From: Toxoplasma gondii ME49
Lineage: Eukaryota; Apicomplexa; Conoidasida; Eucoccidiorida; Sarcocystidae
DNA: 64,000 bases
Direction of reading: 5' to 3'
Assembly (NCBI RefSeq): GCF_000006565.2
Contig: NC_031471.1
Coordinates: forward strand, 1,986,661 to 2,050,660
Shown here: positions 46,747 through 58,300 of the stretch, piece after piece
Layout: the number at the start of each line of letters is the position of its first letter
Numbering within the stretch: the first letter of the stretch is position 1
Notes under the pieces: model-generated
Database searches by the model: none
Told to the model about the DNA's origin: nothing
The model's input: only the letters and a program-made list of their open reading frames with translations
Translations under genes and position numbers: made by a program

Positions 46747-47904
46747 CGTGAAAAGGAAAGAAGCAAGTGCTGGAGCCGGAGTGGCTGAAGGTCTTCGGAG
46801 AACGAAAAAACAACGCGGAAGACGAGGTTGTCAAGAAAAGGGAGAAAATCCAGGGGAGTTTTGTCGTGAAATCCAGCTTTTGCGAGAAACGCGACTTTGC
46901 GTGTCTCCAGTGTCGAAGAGGAGGGTGATCTCCACGAGTTCAGAGGGAGAAACAGGAGACAGAGGAACGAGAAAACAGAAATGTGTATCTTAACTGGAGT
47001 TGGTAGGAGGCGGGAAGTCGGAGGTGCAGTCGAACAGGAGACAGAAATCGAGAGGGAAACGGGCCAATGACGAGACAGAATCTTGAAGAAGAAGAGGTGA
47101 TCTCGCTCAAAAATCAAGCGAAAGAAAACCTTCTGAATATTACCAAAATGAGGTCAACGGCAACGACCCTAAAAAAAGGCAAGCGGCGTTTCCTCCTTTC
47201 ACCCTTTCCCCCTCTCTTCGTTGCTGCTGTACAAAAACCTCAAACTGCGTGACCTTCGACTTTTTGCGCATGAGATGAAGTTGCGGGGAGCTCGAAATCT
47301 TGTAACTGCCGTTTTCCTCTATCGGCGCAGCCGGGAACGGAAGTTCGCGAACTCCAGGAGAGTTGTGAGTCCTTTCGCTCTGCTTCCTCCCGACTGTTTA
47401 CCGGGCAGAAGAGGTTTCATACAGCGCAGACGAAAAGTGCAAAACGCGAAAACGCATCTCCATACGCCGAAGGCATATTGTGTCCGCAGCTCTAGCGTCG
47501 CAGGTGAGGCGCTGGTTAGGCCTCACCATGGGTGAGCACGCAGCTGAAAGAGGAGACGTGAGGAGCGTTTCACCAGTGAGATGCTTTTCCATGAGACTGG
47601 AAAATCCAAAGGTTTTGTCGGGGGAAAAAGACACTCCATTTTCTGCAGAATCGCCTCCAAACAGCTCGGCTCCTCGCTGCGGACTCTGCGTGTCTAGGTC
47701 CTGGCGGGGCGGGTCGAGAAGCCGGCAGAGAGGGCGGAAAACTTGCAAAAAGAGAAGAAACCCATAGAATGACACGCCAAAGTCAAGACGGATTCAATTA
47801 AGAAAGAGAGACTCTCGAAAAAATGGGCTGACAGAGATGCCCCCACTTCTTGTCTTCAACTTTCTTGTCTTGTGAAGCTAGATCGTTGGCATTTGCTTAG
47901 CCGC
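46747..47904. promoter_or_regulatory. ENT upstream region
   Basis: 46747 to about 47150 is purine-rich on plus, hence CT-rich in the ENT sense, consistent with a 5' leader. Further up, composition becomes neutral. No other gene or motif is assigned. Confidence 0.4.
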
Positions 47905-48156
47905 ATGTCTGCGGCGCCGGGCCACGGAAGTTTTCAACTTGAAAGCGGGGGAAATCTAAAGCGAAGAGCGAAGCAAAAGCAATCTTGTTTCTCCACTGAG
48001 GTGGAGAAGAAAAGGCTTGCAACTCCCGTCTGTCCGCAGCTGTTTCCTGAAGAAAGTGCAGCCTCTAGCTCACTCGGAGAGGGTGCTGGGACGGCCGGAG
48101 GTGCGTCGCATGGGGAGGAGAGCTGTGCAGTTGTGTTTCCTGAAGAGGAATCCTGA
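47905..48156 (+). CDS. possible short ORF or first exon, unassigned
   Basis: From the ATG at 47905 an 83-codon frame reads MSAAPGHGSFQLESGGNLKR and onward, rich in Ser, Glu and Gly, which looks more protein-like than neighbouring frames. A possible GTGCGT donor lies near 48103. No downstream exon could be linked, no family is recognised, and it may be fortuitous. Confidence 0.2.
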   Translation: MSAAPGHGSFQLESGGNLKRRAKQKQSCFSTEVEKKRLATPVCPQLFPEESAASSSLGEGAGTAGGASHGEESCAVVFPEEES

Positions 48157-49037
48157 CTCATACGGGGTCCAGGGATCAGACTCGCGTTGCATTGCACCCC
48201 CTTAGTCCCTGATGAGCGAGTTTCACGCTTATTATTCATGGATACACGTCTGGATCATACTCGACTCTTCTGTCGTTGAATCGCTACGTGTAGGGCTGGA
48301 GAGCTACCCCGTTTCGAGACTAGAGAGGATACAGGGTGCAAATGGAGCATCAGTTCTTTACGTGGTGGAGAGTTAAGTGAAATTGAGTTCGTTTGAAGGA
48401 TGGGGTCTCATTCAAAGGGGATTTCGAAACTGGGAGATTTCCGGTGTTTTTCCCGACGAAAAACGACAAAGAGCACCAGGGTTACAAGCTAGCGAGCTTC
48501 TAGGGCTGACTCAACACGGTAACACTCGAGTTCCTCCTCGAAGAGACAGTCCCGATCGAAAGTGTGCTTCTACTCAGTTGTTGCTTTTTGCCATGGACAT
48601 AACTACTATCCTGAATATCTGCGTCGACTGTTGCCGTGCCAGCGTGGTCCGTTTGTTTCTTAAAAAAAGCCGACAGGGCAAAGTGGAAGTCGCCAAACTG
48701 CGGTTCCTCCGGCGTGTGACGAGGTAATTTTCTGATGGTGTGTTCACGAAAAAACATCGGGGAGCTGCTTGGATGCTTTCGCTGCGATATGCGTTTCTGA
48801 GCGCTGTAAAGAATGGCCAGAATGATTGGTTTGCTACGTCTAAGTCCAGCCGGAATGTTCATAGCGTCGAACACCTCGACTCGCGGATCACGTACACAAA
48901 AAGGCATCACACATTGCACGGTGTGTGTCTCATCGATTCTTAAGTAAAAGATCCGTCTGCAACAGATTCCTATGAAGAGCAGATTTCACGATGAGACCTG
49001 CTTGTCGGAAGCTCTTCATTCTGGGGAGTATTTTTTA
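48157..49037. other. no gene recognised
   Basis: The minus open frame 48500-48919 contains a protein-like piece (DAMNIPAGLRRSKPIILAIL), but I could not attach exons or a family to it. Otherwise I see nothing in this stretch. Confidence 0.3.
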
Positions 49038-50104
49038 CTACGAGTTGAACTGCGGCTCTACATCCTCAAGGTCTTTGTTTTCCGGACCAAAGTTCCACTG
49101 TATTAGCATGGTCATGTAGTCCAGAATTCGAGGATTCTCCTGATTACGCCAAGAGAAAAGCGGGCAGCGATGGCTTACGGAAAAATAATAGTTTTAACAG
49201 GAGTGCTTCTCTTGAGGAGAGAACTAACCTCCACTCAGTACATCACGAGTGGATATCGGTTGCTATCGAGTATCACACCTATTCCATAATTACTAATGAG
49301 TTAAACGGTACAGAGTTGAACTATGTAGATGCCACCGAGGTAATGTTATCACCTGCTGACAACCGCAGTCAAGTCCCACCCAAGGACACTTGTCTTTGTT
49401 TACTCGACCTTTCATTTGCGAAACTTTGTACGGATTCGAGTTTCTAGTCCAGCAGCCTATAGAACAACGCTGCGTCACAACACCGTAGTGATGCTGTGCA
49501 CCCTGGTATGTTTTGCGTGCTATACTCTTTTCCTTCCGGTGACTCCATTAGCACAGGCCACTGATGGGGAGGATTTGGACTTACACTTCTGATGCTGACG
49601 ATCTCACCCAACAGTAGCAGAGAGGGAAAGACGGGAATGGCAATATGCGCCACTGGTAAATCACCACTCTCAGTTACCGCGCGTTTCGTGAAGTTCTTTT
49701 CCAAAGTCTTCGCATCCCTGCTGCCTCTCCCACTTTAGGCTTAGATTTCTCTCCCGTCTCCTGTCCCACATCCGGTGGAATAAAAGTAGGTCAGGAACTC
49801 TTAGCTTTCTTCTGTATCGCGGGGAAAGAACTTGTTTCAATTCATGCTCAAGGACACCACACAACGAATCTTAATACTTTCACGCGAATGCCTGCTCAGG
49901 ACTGAAAGAGGGGATTCCGTACAGTCAAGAGCAGAGTTGAAGCTCTGAAATGCAACATGAAGCAGAAAAATGCAAGTTTTCTCGGCGATGCGCCTGCCGG
50001 CGGCGTCGCCGAAACGCGTGCTTGGTCTGAGAAATTCAACAGCAATCGTTGGAGTATCGTAACTAGAGCCAACCGGGTGATGTCGATACTGGCGACTCTG
50101 GTTC
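49038..50104 (-). CDS. undescribed gene, three 3' exons, membrane segment (5' end unresolved)
   Basis: Not recognised. Three exons on minus join without phase error: 50104-49923 (acceptor CAACAG, donor T|GTACGG), 49652-49585 (acceptor TTTACCAG, donor AGT|GTAAGT) and 49139-49038, ending TAG. The joined 116 residues include VEFLRPSTRFGDAAGRRIAE, FLLHVAFQSFNSALDLAHI, the hydrophobic IPVFPSLLLLGEIV, then RILDYMTMLIQWNFGPENKD and the C-terminus EDVEPQFNS. At least one more upstream exon is needed because the first listed exon starts in mid-codon. A GGCACCATGG start context at about 50675 is a candidate but could not be joined. Three compatible junctions and a stop make chance unlikely, though not excluded. 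Confidence 0.45.
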
Positions 50105-51674
50105 CTGTTGACAGCAGCATCACCAGAAGAATTCGGTCGGATTTTCGTCAAGGATGCACCTCTACACTGTCGCTTGAAGCATTTTTCCAGGCGTTGCACT
50201 TCACTTTAGCTGCAGGACGTTTAAGCTTTGCACTGGATACGCTTTAGTGTTAACTTGTTACAGACCATGGCAGCGGACATAACCTGACATGCAACTCTGA
50301 TCATTGACATCCATAGAACTTTCACCACCTATGTTAGCGAAGCTAATCTGACGTGTGACTCTGTCCATGGGAGTCAAAAGAGCTTTCATTGTATTCGTGG
50401 ATTTGTGTTCAGAGCCTACATTTCCAACTTCGCGACTGTTTCCTTAGATTCGTGTAGAGTGCTGAAAACAGGTGAAGTCTTCCGTTCTTACTGCCACAGA
50501 CGGTGCCTGGCGTTTTCAGTATTTCTGCCTCACTTCCCTCTAGCACGATTCCCTTCAGCAAATCATGATTCCAGAAGCACTGTTTCCTCATGTAGTGTTC
50601 TGAACTTTCAACTCGACCCTGCTCGGGGAAGAATCTGTGCAATCTTTTTCGGGATCCTTTGCCACCAGGAAAACCATGGTGCCAATTTTCGACGCTCTTT
50701 GACTCCACCTTCTACCTCCACAGCTCCTAGCTTCTTCTACGCCAACCCGCCTTCCCCACACAGCCATGAAAGGTGCGTGTATATCTGTGTTGCTTGCTCG
50801 AAATTCACATATATGAGTGTATGTGCATGCCTAGTGGAAGAAACACAAATGGGGACAAAGAAGCAGTGTTGATACATTGTCGACGGTGACTATGGCTGCC
50901 TGTTGAGACATTCCTATCTGTGTCAGGTGAAACGGCAATCGCTTGAAAGAAATTACCGTTGGGTAGCCGCGACTTCCCCGTTGTTTTCTGTGGCATCAAT
51001 GCTTCGCGTAATCTTTTTCGCGGAGTGGCGCTTCGTGTAGGAACCAGTTGGTAGTTCGTCGTACAGCCCACCTGACGACGTTTGGACGCGAAACAGTTCT
51101 ATTTGATCGGTGAATAAACTCAGGAATAACGTTGCCTGTCTGGTTGCTGGTTTCGTCGATTCCGCCACCGGTTTCAGTGGAAGGCGGGCATCTTCCAGTT
51201 AGGTCGCCACTCGCGTGCATGCGGTGTCACCGGTCACGCGCGCTGCAGCCGGGACTCGCTGTTACTCAAAAAACCGTGGGTTTGTATTGTTGGAGAAGAC
51301 ACGTTGAAAGTCTGCAGGAAAGCATCCTCAGAAAAGAACGGAGTCTTTCGCGTAGACAGGATCAACATATTTGAGTTTAGGCCGGTCTTATGCTCGTTCT
51401 GACGTTCTCAACCGGACGGACGAACTAGCATTCTCTGTTTCAAGGGTACATCGGACTGGGTCTTGCGTCCTGTCGGCTGCACAGAAACGAGGCAGAAAAC
51501 GACTTGTTTCTCTGCCTGGAGATACCCTCGGCTTTTATTCATTCGTGGATCGAAGAATCTTAACTAGACGCAAGTTTTTGATCAATCTTCAGGCGAAATA
51601 GTGTCAAGTCATCGTCAAACCTAAGCGCAGCGCCTCTTCAAGGAAGGAACCTCCAGTGTGGCCGCGAGGAGTGG
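50105..51674. other. no gene resolved
   Basis: This stretch may contain upstream exons of the minus gene ending at 49038 and the promoter of the plus gene beyond 51675. I could not define any exon in it with matching phases. Confidence 0.3.
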
Positions 51675-51929
51675 ATGACTCTCGTTGCTCTAAGAGAGCT
51701 GGAATTTCGAGGAGCGAAACACGAGTTGTGTGGTACAAGCGATCTAAACGTGCAGAAAGAGTCCATAACCACGCGAAAAAATGGTGAAGCTTCGGTGGAA
51801 AAGTGCCTCGTGCACAGACCGGGCACTCCAGCTCATGGACGTGACCCTCCAGCGCCTTGAGTACGTTTCGAGAGTCGATCTCACAAACTGCAGCGACGGG
51901 TCCGATTTCTTAAAGTTCCTGTATTCCAG

Positions 51930-53194
51930 TTCGTATACCTATATGCTTGAACTCTGCTGAGGAATCTATTCGGCTGCCAAGAAAGTGCATGTTTGATATG
52001 GTGATGTTGAGCTTGCTGGCGGGTGGAAATGTGCTAGTTTTACATGCGAATAAATTCAACTTTCCTGGATCGGGAATGCTTTCGAGCCTCCTGCTGTGAG
52101 TCTTAGTTCCTATGTGCCTCGTTTTTTCTGCCTAGAAGCGTGGTGTAGCCGTCAGTTCCAACGCTGCATATTTTCTTGTCCCCCAGGTGGGGTGTGGAGC
52201 ACATGTTTGCTTTTCCAGTTCTTGCGTGGGAACTTGTCCTTTTTATCAGAGAGGAGGAAGAGAATGCTGACAAGAAGGGTGACAACGGAACAGGTACGTC
52301 GCTTCTTCGCTGTGTTGGGTCCAAATGCACGCCAATTCGTACTTTTTATGTAAAGAAACCAGCGTTAAGTGTGTAGTAAGACGCACTCTGCTTGTCAATA
52401 GCAAAACCGAAACGCTGTAGTTCGCGTGCGCCTCAGTCGGTTGATTTGAGGAAAGACTTGCAATTTCGTGAATACTCAAGTATTGTTCACGGCATGGTCG
52501 ATAAACCGAGAACAGGCACTTCTCTCCGTTTCTTCTTACGTTCGAAGTTGTAGAGATTCTTGGACTTCACCGGCAGTCCTCTCTGACGAGCCCACCGTTG
52601 TTCCTCTGGCACCGTAAAAACTGGAAATGTGTGCCATGTCTGTCGGTCTTCACGACATTTCACGCAAAAGGATGGACATTTCCCTCGTTTCCCTGTTACG
52701 TCTATTTGCTCAGACCGTCAAAGACATATTCCGACTGCGATAAACGACCTTTTATATCCGAGTTGCATCGCTGTCGCTGTGACTCCAAATGTTGGTAGGT
52801 CTTGCGCTGTCGCTGTTCCACGACCTGATCACAGGCTGCTGTTCCAGATATCAAGAAATGTGCGGACCATTTAACTACACAGATGTGTGCCAAGACAGTC
52901 CCAGCTTATTCGACTTTCTTTGTTATAGTGGTACGCAGTGTATATATAAACCGTATAAAGTTTACTCTTGCCGCATTAACTTCAAATGTAGGGAGATCCA
53001 GTGCAGACTGAAGGCACTTGGGAAACTGCGAGATGAATGAAAATTCCAGTTGTACTGTTTTGAATTCGTGGGAAGCGTAAGTGGTCGATCGGTGGCACCG
53101 GCTCTTATCGATTGGTGTGTCTCCCATGTCTTCTATCCTGCAGGCGAGGGGGCTTGCTTCCGTGGTATGCAGTGCGCTCAATACTCGGTTTTAG
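51930..53194 (+). CDS. undescribed multi-pass membrane protein gene (5' end unresolved)
   Basis: Not recognised. Exons 51930-52095, 52187-52293, 52714-52794, 52848-52930 and 53144-53194 join in phase with good acceptors (TATTCCAG, CCCCCAG, TTTGCTCAG, TGTTCCAG, CCTGCAG) and end TAG. The product has four hydrophobic segments: MFDMVMLSLLAGGNVLVL, MLSSLLLWGVEHMFAF followed by PVLAWELVLFI, LLYPSCIAVAV, and STFFVIVARGLASVV, with a charged loop REEEENADKKGDN between. The N-terminal exon is unclear. ATGs at 51675 and 51781 both open frames, but the 51781 frame runs into 51930-51956 out of phase. An alternative end uses a donor near 52940 and terminal exons 53144-53200 and 53631-53693 (VYNIAVIMKPEEVLRSNGQE, stop TAA). 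A PEX11-like membrane protein is a weak guess only. Confidence 0.45.
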
Positions 53195-54285
53195 GAAAGG
53201 TAGGTGGAGGAGAAAGATTCAGATTTCTCAGTTTCGACGGCCTGCTGCCTCCTCGACCCATGGTTTGTCCTACTTCTGCGGGCATTTTCGGTCTGCTGGT
53301 GTCTGTCTTCTGCCCTTCACGGTTCCCTCTTCATCCTCGACTTGCTGTCGTGTCACTTGCACCTCGCTTTGTCACTTCCCCTTACCGGTCTCCAAACGAC
53401 GCTGCGCACTGCTATGGGACTACTTCGAAGGCGTTTCGGTGCCGCTTGGTTGTGTGTCTCATCATGCAAAGAACTCCCGAAATTCGGGACTCTCTGTCTG
53501 CCAGAAACCAAAGGCTGTTACTCTAAGCAGGCTCCGTGCACTCGCTGTAGAAGCGTCACAAGCGAGTGGTGACTTTTCTGAATGGTGAACTCGAAATTGG
53601 TTTTTCTTCATGTGTGCTGATGTCTATCAGGTGTACAACATAGCGGTAATCATGAAGCCTGAGGAAGTTCTGCGCAGCAATGGACAAGAATAAATATCTG
53701 CGGAAAAAGGCAAAGGCGTTCATGAGCAAGGGGTACCTGTCGTTGTCTCGGCAGTTATTGTACCCCTGATTTTGGTGCGTTGTCTGCGTGCAGAAATGAC
53801 GTTGTTGTGTGGCAGGCTATCCCTTCACTTGTGCGTCTGCCCATTCATACTATGCAATTTCTGCGTTGTCGGAAGCGCAAGAAAGTGTCAGGTTGATTCG
53901 TGTACGATTTTGGTCGACGAGCGTGGCGAATACTTGCACCGCAGCTCAATCCCAGCGTTCCACAGCGCAGAGGGGATCAAGACCCATTGGAGCAGAAGTC
54001 CCCCGGGGCAAAAAACTAATCTTGTTTCGAGGAGGCACGTTTTGGCAGTGTGTTTTCATTTTTTCAGCTGTCTCGAAACAAAGCGCTAGAGAAGTGGCTT
54101 CCGGTCCCAAATGCCGGTGAAAGCTCATTTTGTGCTTTCCTTGGTGCGTCAACAAGTGTGGCGTCTCTGCTTTCACCGTTCCAGTGTTGACTGACTTGAC
54201 GAGACGTACACCTGAAGAATTCAGTCCTTTTGAGAGAAACCTTCACAGGCCCGCACTTGGAAAAGGCAGCTTGCTGGAGCCTTTG

Positions 54286-54298
54286 CCCCCCCCCCCCC
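54286..54298 (+). repeat. C13 homopolymer
   Basis: Thirteen consecutive C residues, followed at 54301 by TATAAAG. TATA boxes are not a usual promoter element in these parasites, so the adjacency is probably fortuitous. Confidence 0.85.
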
Positions 54299-54822
54299 AC
54301 CTATAAAGGGCGCAACTGATTCCTTGAAGATGCTCCTGACGCCACAGATCAGTAGCACGCGGATGACAGTCACAAAGTTCCGAAGTCTCTGATCGTCTGA
54401 AGCATAGCTAACGAAGAACCAGACTACAAAATCCGCGTTCTATGAAATATGTACGTTTCGAGTCATTGCTGAGTCTCGTTCAGTGTGTATCAAAAAAGAT
54501 GTAAAACGTCTGTCCATACGAAACGCTCGTTTGTTGGAATAAAGACGAAAACTGCCCGTAAGATGCGACGTTTGACAACCTAGCATCCATGGATGTTGCC
54601 CCGGTGGCGAATTGAAATCTGCTTTTTGTTAAGTGTGAGTATTCGGACAGTGATGGCATGCGCACATTTGTCGACTGAGGAGCTGTACAGCCTTCATGGA
54701 AGACGACTCGGGAGTTCCCGTCATCTCTTGTTTTTTGTGCTCTGTACGCGACCACTCCGAGTTGAGTGTGTGGTTGGTTCCCGTTCACGTGCGCAAGCTT
54801 CTCCTTCTTTGAGCAGGCCATG

Positions 54823-54940
54823 TGTCGACGCAGCGTGCAGGTGAGATCTGAAGGCTGTCTGACAACTGTGGAGCGTTTGTTTGTCGACGCAGCGTGCAGG
54901 TGAGATCTGAAGGCTGTCTGACAACTGTGGAGCGTTTTTT
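54823..54940. repeat. 59-bp tandem duplication
   Basis: Two adjacent copies of a 59-bp sequence starting TGTCGACGCAGCGTGCAGG, differing only near the last bases (GTT versus TTT). The near identity implies a recent duplication. The period is not a multiple of three. Confidence 0.93.
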
Positions 54941-55341
54941 CGAGTTAGAAAACTTCCAAGAGAGGCAGTGGCAAGACGAGCGGGGGAAAGCCCGTGAAAA
55001 GTCATTTCTATTCAAGCGAGTGGGGACATCCCCGGAAGAAGAACACGGGTGGAACATGGCAAAAAGGGCAACCAGCGCCGTTGCCCTCATCGGATTACTG
55101 AGTAGAAAGTGTCACAACAACAAGTGACCAGGATCCGGGAGTTTTCTTCAGTGCAGACGTGCGTGTTCTTTAGTGGAAACTGCAGTGGGAGTTTCAGCGT
55201 CGGCTGTTGTCATTCGTATCGCTCGTTTTAACAGCGCGTTACAGCGACTACCCAGTTTCCAGAATGTTGATCAGCACTATCGCACTGGTCGTCATCATCG
55301 CTGAGGCAGGATGTTTTAGAAGACTCTGTTCGGGGGGTGCT

Positions 55342-58300
55342 TCATCCCCGAGCGCGAAGATCGTCGACGAACTTTGAGAGCAAATCCTTTATTTTCTCCG
55401 GAAGCTCTGTCTTGGCTGCAGTGTCGATTCGCTGCTGCGGTGGAACTTTTCCATCACCTTGAATCGTCACTTCGTAGTCGTCCAGCGTTTCCGATGAGAA
55501 GTCACGGACGTCCAAGCGGCCTCGCGAGTCTGAGTGGCGCGGATGACACACAACCAATAAAAGTCACTGTACAGGCTGAGCCAAGTCCTGAACACCACAA
55601 GTTCCGACGCCTTTGACCGAACATCCGGTCCGACTGCTTCGCGTGTAAACTCTAGGATTTACAGCGCATGCCCCTGAAGGCCAAGGACACCCGCAAGCGA
55701 GCTTACCGTCACTCGCTTTAGCGTGGCGAAGACGTTTCATGGACATTCACATTTCCAGCTATTTGCAAGGACACAGATGACCGTGTGAACCTTCAGTAAA
55801 CGACAGCCATACAGTTACATGCACACACACACCGGTCAGATCGCGTGTCTCACGAGCAACTGGTCACAATACATCACAGGAAAGCAGCATTCTCACCTGC
55901 AAGAAAGACACCTGCCTCGTCGCGAGCTGTCGCGGTCCAGTCTGCGCCAATAGTCAAATCGAAAATCACCAGTTTCTTTCCTTTTCGGATTGTGTTGGAT
56001 GCCTGAGAAGCGAGCAAAAAAAATCACCGGGGTACAGAAATCATGAACAAACGTGAGAACGTGACTTCCGCCAGACATTGCTTTGTACTTTTTTTCGCTC
56101 ACAAATGTGCTTAGTTAAGAGACTGACACCCACGGAGAGTAGTCGATGCCACGACGACGTGTAAAGTGTACATTATAGTTAAATGCCATTGCAAATAAAT
56201 ATATATACATATATCCTGCCATTTAACTATGACTGTTTTACGTAGTATGTAAACAACCACTATATCTAGATTACCGACTTTCGTTTCCTTGGCACTATAC
56301 AAATATACTAGGGCCATGAGATTTTGGGGCATAGGCATTGTTAATCCGCTACGTCCCACAAAAGCTTTGTTCGCCTCGCAAGTACAAACTGTCGTTAAAG
56401 TTTACGCAGTTATTTCTGCCGAAGCAGATATGCACTTTATTTCCTCTCCACTACTCTGCGAACGAGAGACCGTCGTTCTCCAAAGAAACCACCGCTGACA
56501 GAGCCGTTCTCATCACTTTCGTCTGACATCTATTCGCCCCCGAAAAATTGAACGTGAATTTTGTCGCTATCCGTTTTGAAACGTGTAGCTGAACCTTTAC
56601 GCGTAGAAAGAGAAGAAACTGCTTTTCGGTACGGGAGAGCTGTCTGCAGGTTTTCCAGTGTGCAGTCTCTCAAAAGGCTGCGTGTCAGGAAAGAGGTCGA
56701 CTACGACCCCATCGCTGAAGCTCTTGTATACGTATTCGTACTGCAGACGGAGAGGGATGTCTTCAGGTCCTATTTGCAGAGTACATTCCGAGAAGACGCT
56801 CTCGTCCTTTGAAGAGTGAGTTCTGGAACCTCTGCCGGTGTTTCTGAAGCCGAAAAACGCCTCACCTCGCCGTCAACTTTGACATTGAAAAATTTCAGAG
56901 TGGTTGAGCCGTCAAGAAGAGAAAGTTCTGCGGAATTGAATCTCTCCTCCAAGGTCGACCGACACCAGCGCGTCATAGGCTTTTCCTCCCTACAAGCAGC
57001 AGAGACTCGGGTCGAGAACGCATGCACTGTTCGGCACACAAGCAGCTTTTGACTTCCGGAGGAAAGGGAAGAAGGCAAAGGGAACGCGTCTCAGCTCTTC
57101 TTCCTCACTCTTCAGCCATGCGCTCATTTTTCACGACTCAGCGAGAGAAAGGCACTGGAGAGGAGCTCGCCATCCTCCTCCCTAAACCAGCAGTCGAGCT
57201 CGTCGGAGGGAATCTCCAGCAGAAGTCACACCAACAGGCAGCGGATGGAGACTGCACATGCGCCTACTCTCCTCGGACCTTTGTACACGGACTGCCATCT
57301 AGCTCTGTTGAAGTTAAATACGCGTGGACAAAGATCTACGAGTGGAGCTCCATACGCAGATCTCTGGCGGCTTTCCTTGAAACAGAGACACGCTCGGTGC
57401 ACAGTGCTCGAAAGGCACCATGAAGCGGCGTCTGCCTCCAAGCGACCAGCCCCGACTCTTTCTGCTGTTTGTACACCCGAGATACTCAAGTCCAAACTCT
57501 CAGGCTCCGAAACACAAGGCATGCCGCAGAACGCCAACTTGGGAAGTGACTTTGACAGGATTCAAAGTGATTAACAAAGGTATGTCTTTTACAGTTTGGG
57601 GGCGAGCACCTGACTGGAGACTCCTGCTTGCCCTCATCGATGACTCCCGGGGTAACGGAAGTCTGCTGTTCTGCCTCTGTCGAGGGAAGTCACTCCGAGA
57701 AATTCCAACAAGGAATTTCTTTTCTGCCTTCTCTTTTGACACGCCTTACCAATGGTACGAGTTAGCATTCCAAACGGAGCCTTGACCCTCGACCTGCGCC
57801 GGCTGCGACTGATAAAAAACTCGCAGAAAGAACGGGAACAAAAACGTTTTCGCTCCTCTTTTGAATCTTGCGTTTTTCAGGATTCGATTACGTTTTCAAC
57901 CAACAATCGTAAACCATCGGTTTGCTTGCCTCGAAAGTTCGTTTCAAATGCAGACCTCTTCCTCAGGGATCTATTGCCGGTTCGCATCCAGATTTCCCCG
58001 AGAGACCGCAGTGTCCTCCTGCCTAAACGTAGGGGCTTCCGTCGAAGAGTATCTCATTGACGCAACACATTCACATCATTTCAACGTGCATTTGAGGTAT
58101 TTCTACGCCAGCAAATCAAGATAGGGCGCTCGCGATTGAATTCGCAAATGTGCTTCCATCTTTGGGAATCACGACATCATTTTACGACTTTCAAGATCCA
58201 TCTGTCTCCCTGCCGACTCCTTCAGAAGCCCCTCTACGAAACGCCCAACTCCTCGCTCTAGGCATTTGCCCTTCGCGTCTCTCTACAACTTGCAAAATCA

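Larger units (their letters stand above)
53195..55341. other. mostly unassigned, with a C tract and a tandem duplication
   Basis: Apart from the possible alternative terminal exon at 53631-53693 there is no recognised gene. The region contains a C13 run (54286-54298) followed by CTATAAAGG, and the 59-bp tandem duplication at 54823-54940. Part of it must be the 3' flank of the Aha1-type gene, whose stop is at 55342. Confidence 0.4.

Noticed and set aside
54300..54308. TATA box (TATAAAG after C13)
   Set aside because: TATA elements are not typical of promoters in this group, and no start or leader composition follows on either strand.
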